Shown here: positions 47,823-59,917 of the stretch, in pieces | How the letters are laid out: each line of letters starts with the position of its first letter | Position numbering within the stretch: the first letter of the stretch is position 1 | Source of the DNA: Punica granatum | Lineage: Eukaryota; Streptophyta; Magnoliopsida; Myrtales; Lythraceae | Assembly (NCBI RefSeq): GCF_007655135.1 | Contig: NC_045133.1 | Location: 4,068,376 to 4,132,375, forward strand | Length of the DNA stretch: 64,000 nt | Direction of reading: 5' to 3' | Translations under genes and position numbers: made by a program | The notes under the pieces: model-generated | Seen by the model: only the letters and a program-made list of their open reading frames with translations | What the model was told of the DNA's origin: nothing | The model's database searches: none

Positions 47823-48436
47823 ACTGAACCGAGTTGTTCAAAATTTTTCATTCCCTGTTCTTGATGTGCAGAGTATGGTAAAGTTTTGTAGTGTAATCTT
47901 GTGACTCTGTTCTTGACAAACGTTGAATGAGTTATGAAAATTTTGGTCTCTTCATGGTCTCTCATATCCTTTGCTTCAGCATCTATCTATTTCTTTGCTA
48001 ACAAGGCACCTTATCTATCTGACCTATGCCGACTTATTGAATGTTTATGCATATCTTCATTCGGGAATTTGAAATTCTACCATGTTTTCAACTCCTGCAC
48101 GGCTTTCGACATGTCGTGATGATGTTGGTATACGGTATATATAATGCCTACCGGAGATCCAGTTGCGGTCATATGCATGTTCGCATGTTTAATTCTCCAT
48201 GCAATGATCGATCTACGAATGGTGATTAAGCAAAAGAAACAACTCTATATTGCTATTGTTATTATTTCATATAGTTCTTGGACAACCGTTTATCTCAGAA
48301 TCTACTTTGAAACATTAAAAAGACGAAATCTGCTTTGATACATCATTGATCTGCTGCTAGAATACGACTGGTGTGTAAACTAGTACGTTCTCTAGAGTAC
48401 TATGACACGATCTAACTTCCACAATTATCCTAGACA
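47823..48436. other. Convergent 3' spacer
   Basis: 3' UTRs of the U12-intron gene (+) and the root-cap gene (-). No other feature seen. Confidence 0.5.
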
Positions 48437-49740
48437 TTATCGGCGGCAAATCACTCCATGGCCATCGCTCATCTTGCTGGTGCACTCCATCACGTTGGTC
48501 GGCTCCAATGAGAGAGCGGTAACTTTCCCCCGCAGCTCGGGCGAGAAGTTGCAGTAGCTGCAGTCAGCCGACACAAGGGAAGAAGTCCTGTACTTGTTCT
48601 CGCCTCCCATGATTGGCATCGCGACCCCTCTCTTGACCGGGCTCGCGAAGTCGGGTCTGTAGGTCTGCCCCAGCACGCCCTCGACCATCTCAGAGAGGTC
48701 GAAGAACTGGAACTGCACCTCCAGGTGGGCGAAGCAGTCGTCCTCGGGGATCTGGTAGTTATGAATCCTATCATCCTCCTTCGTGATGGGGACCACGTTC
48801 GCGGAGACCTCGGCAACCCCTGGGAGTGTCAGGGTTATGCTGTTGCAGTGGGCGGTCCTCTCCAGGCTCAGGTCACTGTCGGCAGCGGTCCAGCTAGCCA
48901 GGTGGCCCTCGCCAACGTGGACAGGCTCACCATCGTATGTGAACTGGAGCTGGTCGATGCTGTTGTCCCACTTGGCCACCTTGTTGGCAGCGAGGGTAAA
49001 TGTGTGGCGACCGAACATGACGCCAAGAGCCTGAATCCAAGTGTTGTCACGCTTCCTCCCTTCAGGGTGGCGGCCGATGAAACGCGCATTAATCTGGAGG
49101 TTCCGGTCGGACACGAGACTAAAGTACTGGTTTGTTTGGCCGTGGAAATAGAACACAATCCCGTCTCCTCCGACGAACCTTGGGTCCCCGCATGCCGAGC
49201 CCACTCCATTGCAGTTTGCTGTGCGATCTGGAGAAAGCACGAACCAGTTGTTACTTACTGATTAAAACAAACCAACCATAAAAGTAAATATTCAATACGT
49301 GCAACCAAAACAAGTCCTGGTATATCATGATTTGGAGTGATTCCGATTACGAAAGAGTATGGTTCAGTATGGGACAGTAAGATATTCATAAATGCATGTT
49401 CACGAATGCATGTGTAATATATATACATATATATGGACTTACTCTTGCAATAGGCTTCACATGTGGGGGTGGAGCAGTCAATGGTGCAGGCCTTGGCAGT
49501 TGGGTCAGCAGGTTTGAAGGAAGGGCACTGCTGTGGGCAGGTAATGTTCTTGCCGTAGCATGTGGTGGTCGGGTCGTTGCACGCCATAAACTGCTGCGGA
49601 AACTTCTTTCCGGCCACTGCAGACGGCGGAGGAGGCGCAGAAACAGCAGGCGGTGGTGGGGGCGAGGGGTTGCCGTAGAGGTCAGCGCTGGAGAGGGTGG
49701 CCGCAGACCCCACGGCTAGTAAGAGGAGAAGGGCTGTCAT
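48437..49740 (-). CDS. Root cap domain secreted protein (LEA-related)
   Basis: Two exons, 49443-49740 and 48437-49227; 362 aa. ATG 49740 was taken; the codons just upstream in frame (TTG, GTG) are not ATG. A signal peptide (MTALLLLLAVGSAATLSSA) is followed by a short extensin-like proline run (NPSPPPPPAVSAPPPP) and a Cys-rich section (ACNDPTTTCYGKNITCPQQC). Then comes a large domain with GDPRFVGGDGIVFYFHG and NARFIGRHPEGRKRDNTWIQ, and the C-terminal Root_cap signature (SADCSYCNFSPELRG). It resembles Arabidopsis At5g60530/At5g54370-type proteins, secreted by root cap or wall-forming cells. Exact role unknown. Confidence 0.88.
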
Positions 49741-50358
49741 CCTTCTCACCAAGCTAATGAGACTAGTGTGAAATGATGCTTTAGCTATTAGCTAGTGAAG
49801 AGGGTTGGAGAGAACTGCTTGACCGATTTGGTCTATTTATAGAGCAAAACGTGTAGAGAGAGAAGGTTTGAGAACTCAAGAAATGATAGTAAATTATGAT
49901 TTATTATTATTAGGGCGGGAAAAGTTTAAGAGTACGATTTATAATCATGAAACCCTAAGATTAGCATACGGCACGGCAGATCCAAAGTAAATTCTCGGCT
50001 AAACTAATAAGAGATTGACTCAGATGACAAGAGATTAATATAACATTGCTCTTAAAATTACCTTGATAGTTATAAAATAAATATATATATATATAACAAA
50101 TCTTATATAACGAGAAAATTACTTAGGGTTTTACTAAATGATTTTTTTTTCCAGTAACAAGAATTCACCAAGTTACAATTTTTATGAATCACAGCGTGAA
50201 ACTTTAAATTCATTCCAGATAAACTTATCTTTCTCATACAAGTATGTTTGCCACGATATTCTAGCTATCGATCGTTTTGCATCTTCCAATTAAATTGTCA
50301 GTGAATGATGTTATAGTATATACATTTAAGAACTCAGGATCTTCAAGATAATACCAGT
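49741..50358. promoter_or_regulatory. Root-cap gene promoter and spacer
   Basis: Candidate TATA sequence CTATTTATAGAGC lies at about 49832 (minus-strand reading GCTCTATAAATAG), roughly 95 bases upstream of the start codon at 49740. No gene is seen to 50358. Confidence 0.45.
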
Positions 50359-50606
50359 GCGTTTGATTTCAGAGTTAAAGTTTTGAATTTGTAACTTTGA
50401 TTTTGATTGTGGAAAAAGACAAAAAAGTAGGATTTGTGGACCCCACCAGTTTTGTTGTGTAGTGTATTGGATAGTGTATGAGATTGTATATTGAATAATA
50501 TATGGGGCCCATCAGTTTGACTTTGGAAAAGTATGTTTTGTTGTGTAGTTTATTGAGTTAAAGTTAAAGTTAAAATTTTAAATCGCGATTCCGAAACCAA
50601 ACAGAG
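50359..50606. mobile_element. MITE, copy B (inverted relative to copy A)
   Basis: Left end GCGTTTGATTTCAGAG, right end CGGAATCGC... read as reverse complement GTTTGGTTTCGGAATCGCGA. The right arm matches copy A (27669) left arm, and TATGGGGCCCATCAG inside matches GGGCCCCATAC of copy A. No ORF. Confidence 0.6.
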
Positions 50607-52720
50607 CGTACGCGTTCTCGGTTAAGCACCCACCTTCAATGAACAAACGAACCATTTCATGTTCGTGCAGCAGTCGATCCAAGGCATGTTGCTTTCATAG
50701 CAAGGAATGATGAGTAGATTAAACAAATTCAATAGAAGAACCATAAAGGTAAGTAGTCAATACTTTGAGGTGAAGTTTGAGTATAGATCTTGGGATTAAT
50801 TCTACATGGGTCAATGTGACATATCTCCGTACCTATTTTATTTGACAAGTCTTTAATATCCCCAAGGGTTTGTCTCTTTTTTGCTGGGCAAGTTAATGAT
50901 CTCTTGTTAATCTAATTTATTATTTTCTTCTCATTTTAATTTATGTTCCTATTGATCGTAATTACTTCTTGTAATAAAACCTATTAGTAATTACATAAAA
51001 ACTAGCTAGGTAAAGCCTTCCTTATATATATATTGAGCGGGTGGGTGAGTTATTCAAGATTTTATTAAGAAATTATTTGATTTATCAAAAAAAAAGTTTA
51101 TTTAGGAAAATTTTTTATATTTATTCGCAATCAATACAACAAATAAACTTCATAGATAATTAATTCAAGAGAAGATAATTGAGATGATCAAAATAGAGGT
51201 TCATGGCAAAGAGAGTACAATGCAATGAACGTACGTCTTCGACTGATCGCCAAAATATTTCGAGTTCAATACTTGTTGTGAAACTATTTGTGTCATTTTA
51301 TTAACTATTTAGAATTTATATTTCATCATACTACATCCATTGACCTCCCCTATCACCAAAAAAAAAAAAAAGTCAGTATCTCTTGCTTCAATTTTTACAT
51401 AGTACAATCGATCTCTCTCATTTTACTGGTAAATAAGCGACACAAAAAATTACTTGAACAAATTTGTCCGTTTTGTAATTGATTTTTTGTCGAGTTATCT
51501 CCGTAGAATTAGTTAAAAAAAATCATAGAAATAAAAGTTTTTGCAAACCTAATACGTCAAATTCAGCCATAAGAAATTCCGATTGATTACTATTTAATTA
51601 ATAGATGCATTTACACTTCCCCCTAAAACAGATCTCTAGATTCGCATTGAATATGAGATGAAAAACCACCCGAGTAATTAAGACAGCGGAACAATGGCAA
51701 AGATCATCAAGTGTTGTTCACCGACTTAATCGAACCGAAAGGACCATTTTACCCTCACAAGATAGCGAACCTCCCCCTGTCCCGACCCGGCGAGGGAAAT
51801 TGATTTAGTTGTACGTGCATGCCTTCATTCAGTAGGAAGAGTTTAGGTAAAGAGTGACTCTCTGTTCAGGTCGAGAGACTCGATGTCCATAGCTTGCACT
51901 TGCTGGAAAACGAATTTTACGTAAAGGGGCGACAAGGTCAAGCATAACGTCAATGCCGACTGTCGATACCAAAAGAATCCTAAAGAGAGACAGAATATCG
52001 AGTACGCATTTTATACCAATATGAATGAAGATAAGAGAAACCTGACATTGAAGGAGAGGTATGATAAGGAAAAGAGACGTAAGCTTGTCTTTCGATATCG
52101 ATATCACCCTGGAGCTCGAAAGGTTTAACTTTTATGCACATCTCACCATATTCATAATCGCGATTGAATCGATCTAACATCCCCGTATCGATATAGGCAC
52201 TGCACTACATATGAAATTCAGGTGGGTTCCACATAACGGAGTCCCAAGCGCAGCCCTACTGCTGCCTCTTTTGATTATGTATATGCATTGATCAGGAAAC
52301 TCACTGTCATGGGAGATTCAGATTAACACCCATTAAAATTCAGAATCAATGTATTCGGTCGGGATGCACTGCAGATAAGTGCTAGACACGTTACCAAGAT
52401 AAGACCGTACCTACATGCATCGACAAACATCGGAGTAAGGAAACAACTGTTTCGATAATCGTCGGCCAGTTTCTTTTTTTCTTCTGCTAATAACATTGGG
52501 TGTGTCAAACAAGTCTGTCTAATAGCACAAGCAGAATTCTTATCCAGCTAAAAAAGCACAAGCATGATTCCTACTCTACATGCAGCAGATCCCCAAAACA
52601 ATCGGGGCCTTTGATTTTTAACATACATGACTCTCATATATCGATATTCCTTTCAGCAACTATTCATCATGAATCGAGAACCACTGTTTGGTCCACTTCC
52701 CGAAAACTCTTTACGCTGGA
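50607..52720. other. Intergenic spacer
   Basis: About 2.1 kb, AT-rich, with A-runs and no supported gene. The minus-strand frame at 51829-52107 has some coding-like look but no recognisable motif and no splice context, so it is not called. Confidence 0.4.
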
Positions 52721-53631
52721 TCAGTGAACGACAGGCTTAAGGGGATGAGCCCTCAGTTTTGATAGGTCGAGACTTGAGTCGAGCTCTTCATCTAGCTCCC
52801 CAACAACGCTTCTGCAATAAAAAAAATAACATATCAAACACCTTAGCTTAATATATCAGTATCTCATCAGAAAAACGAATGGAGATGAAAGGGATACAAT
52901 GCTGTTACATGTTATCGCCCCTTATTATGTAAAGGCCCAATACGAGCTGCTGAACACCTTCCTGCAGATCAGTATAATGAATATATACATTAGAACAACT
53001 ACAACTCAAAACATAAAACTAGGGGCAAATCAGTCAGGAGAACAAACCTTTGTAGAGTACACGCGTTCATGAGATTCATCAAGAATAATATTGGTAGCCT
53101 GATCGAAACCCTTCAGGACCCCCTAATGGGAAGCAAAGTCTTGGTCAAAATCTCGAGATTATTCTCAAAGAATACAATTTGAGGAAGCTGTAAATGAACT
53201 TACCACTATGTTGCGTCCATCGTTAGTAATTACTGATATTGTTTCTGCCAGCAAGGAGATTACATGAGATCAGATGCGCAAGAAAGTTTTTGCATAGAGA
53301 TGTAAATTGGATGGAAATTCCAAATAATACGACATTTCGGACTTATTAGGAAGTCCCTTCATTATCAAGTGATTTAAATGTCTGCTCTTGAAGGAGATTA
53401 TACTAGTTGTAAATTTGTCAGCCGCATACTGAATTCCTTCAACATTACTTAACCTTCTCACTTTGTATCAACCACAGTATGGCTACAATTTCCACTTTGT
53501 TGTGGAAAGAGTTTAAAAGCAACGAGACTCATATCAGACAAGATGAAACAATGCATTGAACAGAAAAATAGAAGAGAGTTCAGAATTTGCTTACGATCTA
53601 CTAGAGAATCCAGACCGGGGCCACTAGCCAT
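52721..53631 (-). CDS. LSM8: LSM8, U6 snRNA-associated Sm-like protein
   Basis: Five coding exons from high to low: 53595-53631, 53204-53244, 53048-53122, 52909-52961 and 52721-52811; 98 aa, the usual plant length. The start is MASGPGLDSLVDQ. Sm1 motif ISVITNDGRNIVGVLKGFDQ and ILDESHERV, Sm2 motif VLGLYIIRGDNI, and the LSM8-specific C-terminus SVVGELDEELDSSLDLSKLR ending HPLKPVVH are all present. LSM8 closes the nuclear LSM2-8 ring that binds the 3' end of U6 snRNA. A leader exon at about 54599-54720 joined to 53632-53691 is likely (donor GAG|GTCAGT, acceptor TACTGCAG|GATATAT, minus strand). Confidence 0.95.
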
Positions 53632-54598
53632 TTCAGAGAAACCAAAGAGAGTGTAAGTAGCGACCCTCCTGGCTAGCTAAAAATATATATCCTGCAGTAT
53701 AGCAAGCAAATGACTTCATTATTCCTAGAAAGCCTGCTGGTACAAAGGCTTCAACAGAAGGTGACAACATTAGAAAAAGTAAATTCTTGCATAAGAAGCC
53801 GGGGCATGAAAATAGCTATGAAGGAACCTAAGCAAATGTTTTTGTAAGTGAAGATCAACAAAAAAAAGTGAGGCAAGATTTCATCATGAGCTAAGAATTC
53901 TATCAACCAACTGATATCAGCTAACGAAGGCTGGCAAATTTTCATGAGACATGTATTGGCATTACAAGCATCGAGCACTTTGCAAATTCAGAAGCTAACA
54001 CATGGACAGAGACACCAGGAGCTCCGAGCGCAACTTGAAATTTGACATTAACATAAAATGGGCCTTGATACCATCACGATCTTGAAATTCTCGGCCCGAG
54101 TAAAACCAAGGAAGGAAAGCAAAGCACTTGATTTGAATTGTCAGTTATTCGTCTCTAACATAGCAATTTGCCTTGTAAGGTTCAAAATGTCAAAACTCAT
54201 CCTCTTGCAGTTTGCTCGTAATGTGATTCGACAAAAACAAAAAGCCAACCGGAGGCTCAAAGAACTATGGAATTGAGCTTTAATCCATCCCAATGGCTGA
54301 CTTCTAGGGTTCAACAGACAACTATTGCCGTACATATTATTGCTTAAAGACGTGACGGAGGACAATCGCAATAGAGTTTTCCTTTCACACCATTTACGGT
54401 CCTTTCTCCTATGATACACTCCTTCTCTGCTGTGTGCGAGCTTCCACAGGTCAATCACTCTTCCACACGGTGATATGATCAGAAAGACAAAGAATGGCGA
54501 GAGAAAGCAAAGGAACGAAGAAGAAGCAAAAGTTCAAAATTAAACAGAACAAGCAACATGAAAGTACTGCAATGGGAGAAAGGGACATAGAGACTGAC

Positions 54599-54790
54599 CT
54601 CGATGACCTCTAATGGCGCCTCTTCAGTCTTGGCGGCAGAGACAGAGAGAGAGAGAGAGAGAGAACTGAGTGAGATAGCCCCGAAGTGAGAGCAGAGAGA
54701 GAGAGAGAGGGAGAGGATCGCCAATGAGAATGGGATGGGCCTTTGGATCTTGGCAGGTCCAATGGGCCACGACTATGGGCCTCAGAGCGG
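54599..54790 (-). promoter_or_regulatory. LSM8 leader exon and promoter with site II motifs
   Basis: Three TGGGCC motifs (54736-54741, 54763-54768 and 54776-54781) lie directly upstream of a GA/CT-rich leader (GA runs 54645-54664 and 54691-54712 on the plus strand). Such clustered site II elements are common in promoters of plant RNA and ribosome genes, which fits LSM8. Exon boundary inferred. Confidence 0.5.
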
Positions 54791-54889
54791 ACTCTCTTTC
54801 TTCTTGGGCTTCTCTATGCTGTCCAAAAGTTTTTACTTTTTTTTTTTGGTTGCCAAAGAGGTGCGTTGGTATAAAGGAAATGGGTATAA

Positions 54890-55686
54890 ACGGTACAAAA
54901 AGTTTCATAAATGTAATATTATAGTACAAAAAATAATTTTCTGCTACTCTTTGGTATAAAGATTTTTAAAATTATTTCAATATGGTACATTTCGTCATCT
55001 CGCACCTGATGTCGTTATCTCGATGCTGTTGACCTGACTTATTGCGCGACATAATAAAAATAAAACAAAATAATTTTAAAAAAATCATCAGATCCTCATC
55101 TTCATCTTCTTCTCTCACTTTTCGTTGAAGAAACCCTAGATCATCATCACCATCTCAACCATCTCCGATTGCTCTTCGACCTCTCTCCCCCACCTTCTTC
55201 TCCAATCTCTCCTTCCAAACCCCGATTAACCCAAAAAAAAAAAAGAGAAAATCACAGATTACTAGAGGAAGGGAGAGAGCGAAGAAGGAAGAGGGAGTAC
55301 CGACACCGATGAGCTACCACTAGCGACCCGCCTTCGTCCTCTCTTCTTTTTCTAGATTTGTGTTTTTTTTTATTTTTATTTATTTTAAAATTAATTATGT
55401 TAGTTTTGCAGGGATGATGGATTTAGATGGTTGAGAAGATCATAATCTGATGATGATGTTTTATTTAATTTTTATTATTGTTTATAATTTTTAAAAGGAT
55501 TTTATTATAAAAATGTTAATTGACACATTGGACAATTATTGACACATAATAAGCCATTCAGCGGCGTCAAATGCGAGATGATAAAATGTGCTACATTGAG
55601 ACAATTCTGAAAATCCGTGTACCAAATAGTAGCAGAAACTTCTTTTTTTTACCATAGTATTACATTTATAAATTTTTTTGTACCGT
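54890..55686. mobile_element. Long-TIR non-autonomous transposon with leader-like insert
   Basis: Inverted repeats of about 125 bases (54890-55015 and 55560-55686) share ACGGTACAAAAA, ATAAATGTAATA, TTTCTGCTACT(C/A)TTTGGTA and CATCTCGCA. Interior 55080-55340 is CT-rich with AAACCCTAG, like a plant 5' UTR. No transposase and no clear target-site duplication. Long arms suggest a Mutator-like origin. Confidence 0.6.
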
Positions 55687-56449
55687 TAGCATTATTTACT
55701 AGAAAGGAATATATAGAAGATGAAAGAAGAGTCTTGCCGTGAGAATCGAATCTAAAATATTTTAATCCCAAATCGAGCAATACCACTACACCACTTCCCA
55801 TTTCTTTATTTTTTTTGTTTTCCCCCTAGAAATGGTAGTAATAATTTTAAGTACTCTCTTACTTGAAAAAATTTATGATAAGAAAGAGTGTGTGATACGA
55901 TGACGCACACCTTTATCTAGATTTAAGATATTTTATATTCGATTATATGTTGGTACAAGTATCGTTAACTAAAAATTATTGGGTTTTTTTTTTCACATTT
56001 CCACATATAGATCATTTGATTGAACAGGTTCAAACATCCTCCCAGTGAAATTTCTTACCAACTTTCAACTCTGCCCGATTTGACCTTCTAATTATAATCC
56101 TAAACATCCATCCTCCGACCACCCTTGTATGTAAGTATGTAACAATGGCTCTTTTATGTTGTAGTTGAGCTGTTTTTTCTTGAGAATGCTCGTGATAGTG
56201 ATAGATAATGGTCAAGCACTCCTCCGGGAGCAACAACTAAAAAAATTGAAAAATTAATAATTAACCCCAAAAAAAAAAGTTGTCAACCTTTCATTGTTGC
56301 AGTCTCCTTCAATGATTCTGTAATATGAACATCTGACAATAAATAACCAAAACAAATAAAAAATAAAAAAAATTCGCGCCGGATAATTTTATTCATTAGT
56401 GGATTGATTCGGTTTGAACTAGATTAGTCAGATTTTATTAATCTTTATA

Positions 56450-56488
<39 letters not shown>

Positions 56489-56780
56489 GAAGAGCCTCAA
56501 AAGTCATACAAATAATTAGGCAATGAACATTGAACAAACAACAAAGCATCAAAATTTCCCCCCCAAGCTGTCAAATTGCCATGACAGGATAGGATTAATG
56601 ATCCTTCGTTCCCTCCGCTTCCTCTGTAGAATCTCCCACCAATCTTGCCTCGCATGCCTCGTCAAACTCCCAACATTATACAAAGGTAATCAAACTCGAA
56701 AACTCCTCATTTTCTCAATCATCCGGCCGAATCGAAGCACGCCCCATGATTGATTTCGCCTCGGGTTGCAGGCTTTGATC
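55687..56780. other. Spacer and leader of the LRR kinase gene
   Basis: AT-rich. An (AT)n microsatellite occupies about 56453-56487. A leader intron of the kinase probably runs from a donor near 56686 (AAAGGTAATC) to the acceptor GGGTTGCAG at 56770. No gene otherwise. Confidence 0.5.
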
Positions 56781-58900
56781 ATGAGCTCGAACATCCCGAG
56801 GTTCATTAGAGATGCGGCTGTGCTCTGTTTGCTGATGTTTCTCGCTGTGTTTCAGCAGCCTTGCTCATTAGCGCCCGTCGATGTCGATGGCTTGTATCCC
56901 GGTGAGAGGAGTGATCTGTTGAAGCTCAGGGACTCCTCGAACTCTTCGTCGAATCTGCACCGGAGGTGGACCGGGCCTCCTTGCATTGGGGACGAGAGCA
57001 GGTGGGTCGGCGTCGGCTGCTCAAACTCGCACGTCGTTCAGCTTGTGCTCGACGGGATACAACTGAGGGGGTCGCTCCCGGAAAACTTCCTGCAGAGTGT
57101 CACTTTCTTGACCAGGCTCAGCCTCCAGAACAACTCCATCTCCGGGGCCTTGCCGGCCCTGTCGGGGCTCCTGCACTTGGAGGACGTCTCCCTCTCGCAG
57201 AACGGGTTCTCGGGCTCGATCCCTTCCGAGTACGTCAAGCTCCCGAAACTGACCAAATTGGAGCTGCAGGGGAATGTCTTAACCGGTGGTGTCCTTCCCT
57301 TCAATCAGCAAACTCTGGTGTTCTTCAACGTCTCGAGTAACCACCTAGCGGGCCCAATCCCGGACACTCAGGTTCTTCGGTATTTCCCGAAGAGCTCATT
57401 CGATCACAACCCGGGTTTATGCGGGATTCCAGTGGGGCTCCCGTGCCCTGCCCCCCCTCCGATCATCACTCCACCTCCCCCACCTTCACCTTCTACTGTT
57501 AGCCCGCCTCAACCTATTCCTACGCCTAAACGGGAGAGGAGTCATCGGGTTCGGAATATTGTTTTGATCGCTGCTTCCGCTGCTCTGGTTCCTTTCTTCA
57601 TAATGGCGTTCTTCTTGTGTTACTACAAGAAGGCGGTCCGCAAAAACGAGGAAACTAAGGAGCAGCACGCAGGTAACAGGATTCAACACGAACCCGAACT
57701 CATTTCCGATCGATACTCAAACAGCCATCACTGAATTCTCATAAGTTTTAGGAATAATCTTTCTTGATTTCATTGTGAAAATTCTGATCATTCCAAGCAG
57801 GAGGATCAGTAGACTTCACGCAGACGAGGACCCTCCATTCACATAGCGGGGATGATCCGGAAAGGGTAGTGGAACTCGAATTCTTTGACAAGGAGGCTGT
57901 GGTATTCGACTTGGACGATCTACTTCGGGCGTCGGCAGAAATACTGGGCAAGGGGAACCTAGGCACCACGTATAAGGCAGTCCTCGAGTTGGGATCGGTC
58001 GTCAGCGTGAAGAGATTGATGAACATGAACGGTTTGAGCAAGAAAGAGTTCGTCCAACAGATGCAGTTGCTCGGGAACCTGAAGCACGAAAACCTTATGG
58101 AGATCATCTCGTTTTACTATTCCAAAGAAGAGAAGCTGGTCATCTATGAGTTCGTTCCCGATGGCAATTTGTTCGATCTTTTGCACGGTAACTATGTTTT
58201 CGATCCTACTCCTTCCCTAGAAATATTATTTCGCACCCCGAACCACACGAAATAACTGCACCAGCCCGATTTTGTACTTGAAACAGGATTTAGAGGAGGT
58301 GGAAGAGTACCTTTAGATTGGGCCGCCCGAATTTCTATCATCAAAGACATCGCGAAAGGCCTAAACTTCCTGCACCAGTTTTTATCTTCTCAAAGGGTCC
58401 CGCACGCGAACCTCAAGTCCTCGAACGTTCTAATACACCGAGACGGCCCAAACTACAGGGCCAAGCTCATAGACTTCGGGTTCTGGCCACTGCTCCCGAA
58501 CCGGAAGCTCTCCGAAGTCCTATCAGTAGGGAAGACACCAGAGTTTTTGCAGCTTAAGAAGATGACACATAAAGCCGATATCTATTGCTTCGGCATCGTA
58601 ATACTGGAGATCGTGACCGGGAAGATCCCGGGCAAGATTTCACCAGCGAATGACGAGACGTTTGATGATCTCTCCGATTGGGTGAGGATGGTGGTCAACA
58701 ACGACTGGTCGACCGAAATATTGGACACGGAAATATCGGGGGACAAGGACGGGCAGGACGAGATGTTGAAGCTCACGGAGATAGCCCTCGAGTGCACCGA
58801 TGAAATGGCCGAGAAACGGCCTAAGATCGGCGAGGTACTGAGGAGAATAGAAGAGATTGAACAGCGGAATGCAAATGTAAGGATGGGTAGAGCGAGTTGA
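56781..58900 (+). CDS. LRR receptor-like pseudokinase
   Basis: Three exons: 56781-57672, 57801-58187 and 58287-58900; 630 aa. ATG 56781 is the first ATG after a leader-intron acceptor. Order: signal peptide (about 1-33), LRRNT (WTGPPCIGDESRWVGVGC), a few LRRs (about 85-195), a Pro-rich hinge (PPIITPPPPPSPSTVSPPQP), a membrane span (about 262-286), then a kinase fold. The P-loop is GKGNLGTTY (347-355) and the usual Lys is kept (VVSVKRL, Lys368). The catalytic HRD is HAN (466-468), while DFG remains (489-491) but is followed by FWPLL. Loss of the catalytic Asp predicts no normal phosphotransfer. It resembles LRR III 'probable inactive receptor kinases'. Plasma membrane scaffold or co-receptor role is inferred. 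Confidence 0.9.
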
Positions 58901-59560
58901 AAATTGTTACTGTAATTAGAATTCTTCGCAATTTTGAGAAGAAAAGAGATGTGCTATTGGTAATTTCTTGATTCAGATAAAGGTGACATAAACATCAGTA
59001 GATTCCGTGCTATGATCGTGCCCAGTGTTCCCGCTTTCTGTAACAGTTAGTACAATGTTCCGCTTTCCGTAACAATTAGTATATCAATCGTAATGGAAAT
59101 GAGAAATCATACTCAAAATCTCTTGGTTTCAGTTCGAGAGCAGATCCACCTCTACACAGTTTTGGCTCTGAGACAGTGTGTCGCACCGTCGCCCATGGCG
59201 ATAGCGGACCCCATGAGATCGAACCCGATCCACCAGCCTACACGTGTCCCTACTAGCTCGATCAGAGATATCGGGCCCATTGGGCCAAAGAATGCCCATT
59301 GACCCATTGACCACAACTGTCGACGAGCCCAACAGGGAAGGGATGCTTCGGCTTCGACCTAACCGGGCCGAAGGACCTTCTCTGATCCCATCTAGCGACT
59401 GTTTGTTACTTCATACTCTCGTCACCTGCAGCAACTCAATCAACTCAACCGACCTACGCGCGATCTTAGCCGCAGTAAGACCCGATAATGTCCAGACGTA
59501 CCGAATAATAAAAAAAAACGTAAAGATTGTATTATGGCAAGAATTGAAGAAAGGGATAGA
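58901..59560. other. Spacer between the kinase and aquaporin genes
   Basis: A short near-duplicate, GT(G/-)TTCC(C)GCTTTC(T/C)GTAACA, occurs twice at about 59026-59078. Nothing else recognised. The minus-strand frame at 59411-59974 overlaps the aquaporin promoter and is not a gene. Confidence 0.45.
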
Positions 59561-59658
59561 CATGCATGGGCCGACGAATGTGAACATATACATATGATCT
59601 TGTTTGGAGCTTAGGGAAGGCATTTGAACACACAACAGCTTTAAGGCATCTACGTGGC
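59561..59658 (+). promoter_or_regulatory. RY element and ABRE-like motif upstream of TIP3
   Basis: CATGCATG at 59561-59568 is a perfect RY motif, the binding site of the seed regulators ABI3/FUS3/LEC2. ACGTGGC at 59652-59658 is an ABA-response-like element. Both lie 260-360 bases before the TIP3 start, matching the known seed expression of TIP3 genes. Confidence 0.55.
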
Positions 59659-59917
59659 TGAATTCCTGCAAGCAGACTCCCAAGTGTCCCACCTCACTCC
59701 CCTCCTCATTTGTCCATTTTAAGCCCTTCCGCCATGCAAGACCTCCCATCTCCATCTCCATCTCCTTCTCCATCTCCCTCTTCATCTTCCTCAGCTTCAT
59801 ACACTTCCTATCTTCTTCTTCTTCCTCAAGATTGAATTGGACAAGCTTGGTTCTGTGATTTGAAGCGGTTGGGAGCGGGTTTTGAGTTTGTACTGAGGTC
59901 GGGATATCGAGAATATT

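Noticed and set aside
48725..49261. A 178-aa plus-strand frame opposite the root-cap gene
   Set aside because: Antisense of a well-supported conserved exon; no motifs.
51829..52180. Possible minus-strand exon
   Set aside because: No recognisable motif, weak splice context and no neighbouring exon.
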